From Eubacterium sp. (lineage in GTDB: Bacteria > Bacillota > Clostridia > Oscillospirales > Acutalibacteraceae), in contig JAFYGD010000109.1 in assembly GCA_017543415.1 (NCBI GenBank), positions 1 through 9,461 of the forward strand: 9,461 nt of DNA, given 5' to 3'. The position numbers and the translations under genes were made by a program. The notes under the pieces were generated by a model. It worked only from the letters and a program-made list of their open reading frames with translations, made no database searches and was not told the DNA's origin. Shown piece after piece: positions 1-6,970 of this stretch; positions within the stretch are counted from its first letter, which is position 1; each line of letters begins with the position of its first letter.

Positions 1-122
1 AAGTCGGACTGCGGTAAAACGGAGTTTGCCTGAAGCGACATGAACAGGTGACCGAGCGCAACGAGTATGCACGCGGCAAATTTCATATTATCTATGTAAG
101 CATATCTTCGTTTTCCCTGCAT
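1..122 (-). CDS. Acyltransferase-3 family membrane protein, N-terminus only (partial)
   Basis: Forty codons are visible before the left edge. The start MQGKRRYAYIDNMKF is followed by a hydrophobic helix AACILVALGHLF. An Asp-Asn pair (11-12), then a first membrane helix ending in Gly24-His25, is the classic opening of acyltransferase-3 (OafA/NodX-like) proteins, where this His is essential. Such enzymes transfer acetyl or other acyl groups to surface sugars across the membrane, which fits decoration of the polymer made here. The ATG at 122 lies 5 bases after the preceding stop; an AGG (131-133) 8 bases upstream inside the end of the previous gene is the likely ribosome site. With only the N-terminus seen, a related membrane protein cannot be excluded. 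Confidence 0.75.
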   Translation of the reverse strand, partial: MQGKRRYAYIDNMKFAACILVALGHLFMSLQANSVLPQSD

Positions 123-127
123 ACCTT

Positions 128-2428
128 TTACCTGTTTAAAAATTTCTTATATACCTTTTCAAATTTCTTTTCCCACGAAAGCTCGCTGTTAACGAAGCCA
201 TAGCCGTTTTCGCCAAGCTCACTGCGAAGTTCGGGACTGCCGATAAGAAGCATCAGCTTTTCGGCAAATTCCCTGATTATCTCTTCCTTGCTTTGGTTTA
301 CGTTAACAAATTCGCCGACGGAGTATTCCTTGAAATCGCTGCATACGCTCATATCAAGCGCGACTATGGGCAGCTTGTGAGCCATTGCCTCAACGAGTAC
401 GTTTCCGCTTGTCTCGCGAAGAGACGGCATAACGAAAATATCGGCGTTTCTGTAAATTGAGGAAACCTTTGTATGCTCAACTTCGCCGAAAAACTTTACC
501 TTTTCGCCGAGGTTACAGCTGTTTATAAACTCCTTGATTTTCTCCTCAAGCGGACCGCCTCCGTAAATTTCAAGTACATAATCCGCGTCCTTCGGCATTT
601 CTTTAATCACGTCGAGAAGAAGCATTAAGCCCTTCTTTTCAATCAGTCTTCCGAGGTAGAGAATTTTTACTGTAGAGCTTTTATCCTTCGTCTGAATATC
701 AAGACCTCTTAATTCCTTCGCAAGCGCAAGCTCGGTAAGTCTTTCACAGCCGTTTTTCACAGCCCTTGACATATATTCCTGCGTTTCTCTGTTAATTGCA
801 TAAATGCTGTCAAAGGCGTTAATTGCTTTTTTGTAATAAGGGATGCCTGCAACGGTTTTATTAACCGTTTCCCTGAATTTTTCAACAGCCTTCGATTTTT
901 CGTAATCCTTTAGAGCCGCGGGGGTTGACTGTCCTCCGCCGACGGGTCCGAAAATCGTGTAGGGATTTTTGAATTTCCACATAAAGCCGGGTATTCTGAA
1001 ATCTACCATTGTTACGTGGTGAATTATATCGAAGTCGATACAGCTTGCTTTTGCCCAGCCGTATGCAAACGCCTGCCACATAATGTAGTAAATATGGTGG
1101 AACATCGAGTTATGCTCACGGTACCAGTTCAGCCAGTACGGCGTATCGACAATTTTCAGCTCGACATTATCAAGCCCGAACTCCTCAATCCCTTTTCTCG
1201 TGTCTTTTTCGTTAACCGTTTTTGTTGCGAGGAATATTCTGTCATACGGGTTGGTAAAATGCTTTGAAGCCTGAAAAGTCCAGTTCCATCCGATACCGTC
1301 CTCGCTTCCGTGATAAGGGTTAACGCTGTATGAGGAGAGCAGGATGCTTTTTGCATTTTTTGCTTTAATAAATTCCTCAACCTTGCCGTTGGTTGAAATC
1401 TGCTTTCTGTATTCTGTGCAGTTATTGATGAAATCCTTGTTTTCACAGATTCTTTCAAGGTCGCTCTCATCCCAGTTATCGTTAACGATACCGAGGCTGA
1501 ACTCTTTTATGTACGAGGCGTTATAAGGGACGCCTGTAGTTAAAATCGGCGTAGCGCAGGCGATTGACTCGACAATCGATATCATATTGTTATCCTTCTT
1601 CGTATAAACAAGAAGCGCCCTCGCTTTTGAAAGGTATTCCTTGAGTTCATCGTGGGACACCTTTCCGAAAAATTTGATTTTATCGCCGAGTCCGAGCCTT
1701 TCAGCCTGCTCCCTTAATGAGCTTTCACATTCACCCTCGCCGAAAATATAAAGCTTGTAGCTCGGATGCGAGGCTGAAAAAGCGCAGAATTTATCAATGA
1801 TTTTATCTATCTGCTTTCTCTCGATAAGCTGTGACGAAACGATGAAGAAGTCATCTTTTTCGGTGCAAGCCTCAAATTTACTGAGGTTTACGCCGTGGTC
1901 GATAATAGGCTTAGCCACATTGTTGCAAAAGCGTGAAATGAACTCTCTTGCCTCTTTGCTTCTTGCTATTACGGGAATTCCCCTGAAAAAAGTCGGCGCA
2001 ACGAGGTTGTACCATATTTTCGAAGGAAGCTGACGCATAATATTGTTATGCTTTGCAAGCTCGTGCCATACGATAAGATTATCCCTTGACGTCAGCGACA
2101 GCATAAGGGAGTTGAGCGAAAAGATTTCGCTCGAAATCACAAGGTCGAAACTTTCATCGCTTACAAGCTTTATTACGTCGGGACAGAAGGGAAGCGCGTT
2201 AGGCTTAAAAATCTTCGGCACCGCGCATTTTACCCATACGATATTAAACGGATAGTCTCCCTCCTTATCGGGCTTAAACGGCTCGCCCGCCGCGAGAGTA
2301 ACGTCGTGTCCCTCCTCCTTGAACGCGAGGCATAAATCGTAGCTCATCGTGTCTTTTATTGAGGGGGCGCGTTTAATATCCGCTGTTTCGGCAGTATAAA
2401 TAATCGGGTTTACAAATAAAACTTTCAT
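128..2428 (-). CDS. Two GT4 glycosyltransferases fused in one polypeptide
   Basis: At 766 residues this is twice the usual GT4 length and contains two GT-B enzymes in tandem. Unit 1 (about 1-350) has MKVLFVNPII, ASGFED-free loop regions, a SSQLIERKQ donor-domain strand (198-206), FGEGECESSL (229-238) and the active-site region DNNMISIVESIACATP (279-294), where Asp279 takes the place of the first Glu and Glu287 is kept. Unit 2 (about 360-766) restarts with a glycine-containing loop SSYSVNPYHGSEDGIGWNW (365-383), then FGPVGGGQSTP (493-503), LYLGRLIEKKG (590-600) and a canonical Glu672-x7-Glu680. No in-frame ATG, GTG or TTG occurs in the linker codons around residues 346-365, so unit 2 appears to be made only as part of the fusion. 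It may add two successive sugars. Its ATG directly follows the TAG of the radical SAM gene with only a weak GGTGAG before it, implying translational coupling. It could alternatively be one active unit plus one that binds acceptor or donor. Confidence 0.92.
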   Translation of the reverse strand: MKVLFVNPIIYTAETADIKRAPSIKDTMSYDLCLAFKEEGHDVTLAAGEPFKPDKEGDYPFNIVWVKCAVPKIFKPNALPFCPDVIKLVSDESFDLVISSEIFSLNSLMLSLTSRDNLIVWHELAKHNNIMRQLPSKIWYNLVAPTFFRGIPVIARSKEAREFISRFCNNVAKPIIDHGVNLSKFEACTEKDDFFIVSSQLIERKQIDKIIDKFCAFSASHPSYKLYIFGEGECESSLREQAERLGLGDKIKFFGKVSHDELKEYLSKARALLVYTKKDNNMISIVESIACATPILTTGVPYNASYIKEFSLGIVNDNWDESDLERICENKDFINNCTEYRKQISTNGKVEEFIKAKNAKSILLSSYSVNPYHGSEDGIGWNWTFQASKHFTNPYDRIFLATKTVNEKDTRKGIEEFGLDNVELKIVDTPYWLNWYREHNSMFHHIYYIMWQAFAYGWAKASCIDFDIIHHVTMVDFRIPGFMWKFKNPYTIFGPVGGGQSTPAALKDYEKSKAVEKFRETVNKTVAGIPYYKKAINAFDSIYAINRETQEYMSRAVKNGCERLTELALAKELRGLDIQTKDKSSTVKILYLGRLIEKKGLMLLLDVIKEMPKDADYVLEIYGGGPLEEKIKEFINSCNLGEKVKFFGEVEHTKVSSIYRNADIFVMPSLRETSGNVLVEAMAHKLPIVALDMSVCSDFKEYSVGEFVNVNQSKEEIIREFAEKLMLLIGSPELRSELGENGYGFVNSELSWEKKFEKVYKKFLNR

Positions 2429-3598
2429 CTACTCACCAAGCTGTGATTTTATATCCGCATCGACAATCGCTTCACCCGTAGTTCCCTTAAGCGCTGCTTT
2501 GGATTCGTCGCTGAGTCCGTCGTTGATTTGAGCGCTCATATCACAGGTCGAAAGCGCGTCGAGCTCCTCTTTCGTAACCTTGCCGTCTCTGAAATCGCGG
2601 CATATCGGGTTTTCGTACATTGAGTATTTTTTATCCTTGAAGTAACGTAAGAATTTGTGCTTTATTACCCACGCCGCAGGTACGCTTATGTATTTATGCA
2701 TGGCGGGGGATACCGAGCCTATCATCCAGCACTGTCTGTCGCAGTGGTGCACCTTTTCCCTTACCTTTTCCGCTTGCTCGCTGTTCCAAAGCTCGTCCCA
2801 GCTCTCCTCATTGAGGTTGCCCATAACCTCCTTTTCCTTCGTTCCGTTACAGGGCATAACGTCGCCGTACGGGTCGATAAAGAAGGTGTCAAACGCCATA
2901 TCGCAGGGAAGCAGACGGGGCTGTCCGTAGATATAATTAATAAGTCCGTGGTTAAAGTAAGCGCGGAACCATTTTTTAGGCTCGTTCGATTTTAAAAGCT
3001 CGTTAATAAGCTTTTCAAATTCGCCTGCAACCATCTCTCTGTCCTTAATAATGTTTTTTGCCTCAACAAAATAAAAGGAGTTGTGAAGGGAAGCGGTTGC
3101 AAATTCCATATTCATTTCATCGCTGATTTTGTATAGCGGAACAAGGTCCTTTGCATTGGCGTCCTGTACCGTCATGCCGAAGCCAACGTCCTTATGTCCC
3201 ATTTCAACAAGCTTTTTAAGGGTGGTATAGCCCTTGTTAAAGCCGTCCTCAAGACCGCGGATTTTATTATTGGTTTCCTCAAGTCCCTCAATGGAAATTC
3301 TGATTCCCACGTTTGGAAATTCTTTGCACAGGTCTATTATTCTGTCCGTAAAAAAGCCGTTTGTTGAAATTACAATACGGTCGCTTTTCTTATCAAGCTC
3401 GCGTACAATTTCCTTTAAGTCCGTTCTTATAAACGGCTCGCCGCCTGTGATGTTGGTAAAATACATTTCGGGCAGTTTTTTAATAACATCAACGGAAAGC
3501 TCCTCCTCGGGCTTTGAGGGAGCCTTGTATCTGTTGCACATATTGCACCGCGCATTGCAGCGGTATGTTACTATAACTGTTCCGTTAAGCTTTTTCAT
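2429..3598 (-). CDS. Radical SAM enzyme with short SPASM/twitch domain, function unknown
   Basis: A 389-residue iron-sulfur enzyme. The N-terminal radical SAM domain has the Cx3Cx2C cluster motif at Cys14, Cys18 and Cys21 (CNARCNMC), the SAM-binding GGEP at 52-55, and VISTNG (76-81). After the barrel, Cys232-x12-Gly-x4-Cys250 matches the first half of the SPASM signature, but only Cys286 and Cys290 (CDRQC) follow. The later SPASM cysteines are not recognisable, which fits one auxiliary [4Fe-4S] cluster as in twitch domains. A charged tail (about 335-389) holds two more cysteines (333, 352). SPASM/twitch enzymes modify peptides, sugars or aminocyclitols. No precursor peptide gene is visible, so a sugar or lipid-linked glycan is the likelier substrate; this is inference. 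AAGGA lies 10 bases before the ATG at 3598. It overlaps the previous gene by 14 bases, and its TAG abuts the ATG of the double glycosyltransferase. Confidence 0.9.
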   Translation of the reverse strand: MKKLNGTVIVTYRCNARCNMCNRYKAPSKPEEELSVDVIKKLPEMYFTNITGGEPFIRTDLKEIVRELDKKSDRIVISTNGFFTDRIIDLCKEFPNVGIRISIEGLEETNNKIRGLEDGFNKGYTTLKKLVEMGHKDVGFGMTVQDANAKDLVPLYKISDEMNMEFATASLHNSFYFVEAKNIIKDREMVAGEFEKLINELLKSNEPKKWFRAYFNHGLINYIYGQPRLLPCDMAFDTFFIDPYGDVMPCNGTKEKEVMGNLNEESWDELWNSEQAEKVREKVHHCDRQCWMIGSVSPAMHKYISVPAAWVIKHKFLRYFKDKKYSMYENPICRDFRDGKVTKEELDALSTCDMSAQINDGLSDESKAALKGTTGEAIVDADIKSQLGE

Positions 3599-4625
3599 TT
3601 TGGATTATTCCTTCTGTTTTTTCGTACTCTAAAATAATGTTTCCGACGCTGCTTCCCATAGATTTCAGGCTGAACTTGTTTTCAAAGCTTTTTCTTGCAT
3701 TTTTTGAAATGCTGCTGTAAACCTCGGGATTATTCAGCTTTTCAAGCGTTTCGGATAACGCCTTGCTGCTCTTTTCAATAATAAATCCGTCATTGTTATT
3801 ATCAATATAGTCAAACAGCGTGTTGTTTTTTGTGGCAATTACGGGTTTTCCGTACATCATTGCCTGAAGCACAACCAGCTGGCCTGAGGATATTTCCTCA
3901 TTGCTGAGCGGAATAATAACCGCAAAGCAACGCCTGAGCTCATTTAGAAAATTCAATCCGAAGCAGTTGTTCATATAAACAATGTTTTCAGCGTTCGGTT
4001 TATTTATGTAGTCGCAGATAATATGCAACGCAGGATAGTCCTCCTGCCAGCAATCTTCCAAAAAGTCGTAATCGCGGTTGCTTCTTCCTGTGGAAATGAA
4101 ATACTTTTCATCGTCTGTCTCCGGAGGGTATATGCGCGCCAGGTCGTCAATTCCCAAAGAAATATAATGAAACATCTCTTCAGGCAGGCAGAACATCTTT
4201 GAATAATGCTTTGCCTCGCTTTTTGAATAAACGATTATTCGGTTAATGCATCCCGAATGAAGAGAAAACCGCATAAACCTGTCATACAGCTTGCCGAAAA
4301 GTGATTTCTTCGGTTTATATATAAACGTCATAACGGTTAAATCAGGCGTTTTTTTTATATGAAAAATTCTGAAATAAAATGCAAGAGCAATGCCGAAAAA
4401 CTGTTGCCATGCTATTACATATTCATAGCGGTTCTTTTTAAATAAAATCTTCAGGGGAAGATAAAAATACTTAAAATAGCGAATAGCATTTTGAACCGCT
4501 CCCTTATGATTGGCATTGCATACAAGCTCAAGCAGCTCCCACTTTTTGCCGGTGACTTTTTCAAGCTCTTTGTGAAAAGCCCAGCTTTTAGGGAGCCGGA
4601 AATCAACCATAATAACGTTTTTCAC
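3585..4625 (-). CDS. Divergent GT4-like glycosyltransferase, GTG start
   Basis: A 346-residue GT-B-type protein, presumed to be a glycosyltransferase of the repeat-unit pathway. The N-terminal half is hydrophobic and basic (around residues 45-125 from the GTG) and may sit on the membrane. The donor half carries ISTGRSNRDYD (about 177-187) and EISSGQLVVLQAMMYGKPVIAT (about 244-265). That last block aligns with the GT4 Glu-x7-Glu region, but Gln replaces the second Glu and the first is shifted, a variant I believe occurs in a GT4 subgroup. The frame opens further upstream with a TTG at 4643. The GTG at 4625 is preferred because GGAG sits 8 bases before it and it falls just after the preceding stop. 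The end overlaps the radical SAM gene by 14 bases. G+C is markedly low: a hand count of 4261-4500 gives about one third. Confidence 0.8.
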   Translation of the reverse strand: MKNVIMVDFRLPKSWAFHKELEKVTGKKWELLELVCNANHKGAVQNAIRYFKYFYLPLKILFKKNRYEYVIAWQQFFGIALAFYFRIFHIKKTPDLTVMTFIYKPKKSLFGKLYDRFMRFSLHSGCINRIIVYSKSEAKHYSKMFCLPEEMFHYISLGIDDLARIYPPETDDEKYFISTGRSNRDYDFLEDCWQEDYPALHIICDYINKPNAENIVYMNNCFGLNFLNELRRCFAVIIPLSNEEISSGQLVVLQAMMYGKPVIATKNNTLFDYIDNNNDGFIIEKSSKALSETLEKLNNPEVYSSISKNARKSFENKFSLKSMGSSVGNIILEYEKTEGIIQNEKA

Positions 4626-4627
4626 TG

Positions 4628-5821
4628 TTATTTCTCCGAACAATAAATTTGTAAAAGCTTATCAGTGTATTCCTCAACGGTGTCAAAACTGAAATTGAGG
4701 CAGGCATCGCTCATCTTTTCAGCTAATTCGCGATTGTCCGTTATCTTCCTGATTGCAGCGCTGAGAGCTTCAACGTTTCCGCTTTCAAAAAGAAAACCCG
4801 TTTCGCCGTCGGATATAAGCTCCGGTATTCCGCCTATGTCAGCTCCGACTACGGGAGTTCCGTACATGATGCTTTCCATAACCGAAAACGGGCAGTTTTC
4901 GTAACAGGTGCTCGGAGCAACCGAGCAAACTGCTTGTCTTATGAGCGTTTCAAGCTCTTTGCCTGTTTTGTAGCCAACGTTTTTTATATGACTGCAGGAG
5001 TTAATCTGCTCCTCATATTCGCCGCTGCCTGCAAAAACAAAGGGAATTGAGTCGGCTTTAATCAGAGTTTCAATGCCCTTTTCTCTCTCATATCTGCCGA
5101 AGTACAGTACATAGCCCTGCTTTTGAGTTTTGCTTTTTTCAATGCTTTCGGTAAAATTACGAAGCACCGTAGTTTTTCCTTTTAAGTCCGGATTGCAGTC
5201 AAGCTTTGTTTTTAGAAATTCACTCGGGCATATAACGCAATCAATGTATTTATAGGTTTTAAGCGTACGGTAAAGCTTTCCTTCGGCAGCCCCCACAATG
5301 CTTTTAAGGCGGGAGCCGTGAATACATGAGCCCTTTATGCAGTTAATATAACTGCCCGATAAGCATTTTTCGCAAACCTCGGAATTATTGTTAAGCATAA
5401 GATGCTCGGGGCATACAAGCTGATAATCGTGTGCAGTGTAAACCATCTTAACGCGTTTGCCGGTTTTCTTTTCATAAGATTTTACTGCATAAATAATGCT
5501 TGGCGTAAGCTGATAGTTAAAGTTGTTGAGATGAACAATATCAGGCTGAAAATCATTCAGTACGGTGAGCATTTTTTTCTTTGCTTCTGTTGAATAAACG
5601 GTTTTTAAAGGATAGGTCAGCTTTGTTAAAGTGCTTGTGGTATGGAAGTCCATATCCTTTGTATACTGCTCTGCATGGTTAGAAACGCACCTGCCCTCAT
5701 GCTCCATTCCGAAGTACTGAACCTCGTGTCCGAGCTTTTGCAGCTGCGCCCCAAGTTTAAAAATATATGTTTCCGAACCGCCCTTCGGAAACAGAAACTT
5801 GTTAACCATTAATATCTTCAT
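4628..5821 (-). CDS. GT4 glycosyltransferase with cysteine-rich insertion
   Basis: A 397-residue cytosolic GT-B retaining glycosyltransferase. The N-terminal domain opens with MKILMVNKFLFPKGGSETYI, whose glycine-rich loop is typical of GT4 enzymes, followed by DIVHLNNFNYQLTP (94-107) and YTAHDYQLVCP (128-138). Between residues 137 and 166 come five cysteines (137, 150, 153, 161, 166) with a CxxC pair, resembling a metal site known from a subset of this family. The donor domain has LYFGRYEREKG (239-249), Glu308-x7-Glu316 (ENCPFSVME) and MYGTPVVGADIGGIPELI. The ATG at 5821 has an AAAGG 11 bases upstream and lies 20 bases inside the previous gene, indicating translational coupling. The stop is only two bases before the GTG of the next gene. 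The sugar specificity is unknown. Confidence 0.92.
   Translation of the reverse strand: MKILMVNKFLFPKGGSETYIFKLGAQLQKLGHEVQYFGMEHEGRCVSNHAEQYTKDMDFHTTSTLTKLTYPLKTVYSTEAKKKMLTVLNDFQPDIVHLNNFNYQLTPSIIYAVKSYEKKTGKRVKMVYTAHDYQLVCPEHLMLNNNSEVCEKCLSGSYINCIKGSCIHGSRLKSIVGAAEGKLYRTLKTYKYIDCVICPSEFLKTKLDCNPDLKGKTTVLRNFTESIEKSKTQKQGYVLYFGRYEREKGIETLIKADSIPFVFAGSGEYEEQINSCSHIKNVGYKTGKELETLIRQAVCSVAPSTCYENCPFSVMESIMYGTPVVGADIGGIPELISDGETGFLFESGNVEALSAAIRKITDNRELAEKMSDACLNFSFDTVEEYTDKLLQIYCSEK
4634..4637 (-). promoter_or_regulatory. Ribosome binding site supporting the GTG start at 4625
   Basis: GGAG on the minus strand, 8 bases before the GTG and inside the last codons of the preceding glycosyltransferase gene. 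The alternative TTG at 4643 is preceded only by an A/T-rich run with no purine-rich site. Confidence 0.55.
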
Positions 5822-6947
5822 CTGTTATCTGACCTTTGTATAAATCAAGTGTTTTTTTCGTAATACTGTCCCAGTTGTATCTGCTTAAAACGTATTCTGC
5901 GGAAGCTGCTTTTAATTCGCTTACCGTTTCGGGAGAATTAAGCAGCTCGTCAAGCCTGTCCCAAAGGCTGCTTTCGCTGCCCTTTGAAAAATATACGGCG
6001 TTGTTACCGCAAACCTCGGTACATTCGTCTATGTCCGAGGTAAGGCAGCAGTTGCCGTAGCTCATAGCTTCAAGCAGGCTTATCGGCATACCCTCAAGGT
6101 CGCTGGGAAGGACGTAAAGATAAGCGTTTGAATAAAGCTCATCAAGCTCGTTTCCCTGAACAAAGCCGGTAAAAATGATGTTTTCGTTATCTCCGGCAAG
6201 CTCTTTCAGCTCCTTTTCGTATTCAACGGTGTGGCTTGCGCCTCCGGCAATAACGAGCTTTTTATCTGTTTTAAGCTGTTTATAAGCGTTTATTAAATAA
6301 TGAACTCCCTTTTCCGGAACAAGCCGTCCGAGAAAAAGAAGGTAGCTGTCTTTTTCAAGTGAATATTTATCTTTTATTATTTCCGCGTCTCGCTGTTCGG
6401 GCATATTAATGCCGTTTGGTATGTATACCGTGTCGCGGCAGTATTTTTCCTTAAAATAATCCTGAACGCTTTTTGAAAGGACAATTATTTCGTTTGCGTA
6501 CTTTGCAGCGCATTTTTCACCGAAAAGGAGGTACTTTGTTGCAAAGCCGCCCCATTTTGCCCTTTGCCAGTCAAGTCCGTGAATGGTAACAACGCACCTT
6601 TTTCCGAAAAGTCTTGCAAGCGGTACCATTGACGCGGGACCCTCGGCGTGAAAATGAATAACGTCAAAGCCGCCGAATATTGCCCGTAAAACAGCAAAAA
6701 AGCTGTAAACAACAGCGTTCAGCCTTGCGGAATTCGGGGTGTAAATCCATTTAAGGCTAACCCCTTCGTATTCCTTAGGACGTTTGGATTCGGTAAAATC
6801 CCTGCCCGCAATGTGGCGGCTTTTGCGGTTGTAGGCGGTAACGCTGTTGCCGAGCTTTACCATACGGCGCGAAAGCTCGCCTACAACTATTTCAATTCCG
6901 CCCTCGCGTGAGGGTATTCTTTTGTGACCGAGCATTGCGATTTTCAA
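5802..6947 (-). CDS. GT4 glycosyltransferase, TTG start
   Basis: A 381-residue cytosolic GT-B fold retaining glycosyltransferase that probably adds one of the first sugars after the initiating one. The N-terminal half opens with a beta strand and a glycine-rich acceptor loop (MLGHKRIPSREGG, 5-17), as in DUF1972/rhamnosyltransferase-like GT4 proteins. FHAEGPASM (99-107) and TIHGLDWQRAKWGG (121-134) follow. The C-terminal donor domain has LFLGRLVPEKG (204-214) and the Glu-x7-Glu nucleotide-sugar motif at Glu285 and Glu293 (EGMPISLLE). The start codon is TTG at 6947, chosen because AAAAGGGGG lies 7 bases upstream; the first ATG is four codons further in and badly spaced. The gene end overlaps the next gene by 20 bases. 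Donor and acceptor cannot be assigned. Confidence 0.92.
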   Translation of the reverse strand: MKIAMLGHKRIPSREGGIEIVVGELSRRMVKLGNSVTAYNRKSRHIAGRDFTESKRPKEYEGVSLKWIYTPNSARLNAVVYSFFAVLRAIFGGFDVIHFHAEGPASMVPLARLFGKRCVVTIHGLDWQRAKWGGFATKYLLFGEKCAAKYANEIIVLSKSVQDYFKEKYCRDTVYIPNGINMPEQRDAEIIKDKYSLEKDSYLLFLGRLVPEKGVHYLINAYKQLKTDKKLVIAGGASHTVEYEKELKELAGDNENIIFTGFVQGNELDELYSNAYLYVLPSDLEGMPISLLEAMSYGNCCLTSDIDECTEVCGNNAVYFSKGSESSLWDRLDELLNSPETVSELKAASAEYVLSRYNWDSITKKTLDLYKGQITDEDING

Positions 6948-6954
6948 AAAACTA

Positions 6955-6963
6955 CCCCCTTTT
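6955..6963 (-). promoter_or_regulatory. Ribosome binding site supporting the TTG start at 6947
   Basis: The minus strand reads AAAAGGGGG, ending 7 bases before the TTG. It lies in the largest intergenic gap of the window (6948-6970). Its spacing fits the TTG rather than the ATG at 6935, which would be 19 bases away. Confidence 0.7.
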
Positions 6964-6970
6964 GAAAAAT

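Noticed and set aside
1340..1400. Frameshift or missed gene boundary in the middle of the double glycosyltransferase
   Set aside because: The frame is uninterrupted, no in-frame start codon or ribosome site occurs in the linker, and both units are complete, so a true fusion is the simpler reading.
2657..2995. Plus-strand frame of 112 codons opposite the radical SAM gene
   Set aside because: It lies wholly antisense to a gene with clear iron-sulfur motifs and shows no recognisable domain.
4626..4643. TTG start at 4643 for the divergent glycosyltransferase
   Set aside because: Preceded by A/T-rich sequence without a purine-rich site; the GTG at 4625 has GGAG at good spacing and begins with the expected first beta strand.
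6948..6970. Possible terminator or promoter in the largest gap
   Set aside because: Only 23 bases, without an inverted repeat; it is mostly taken up by the ribosome site of the next gene.
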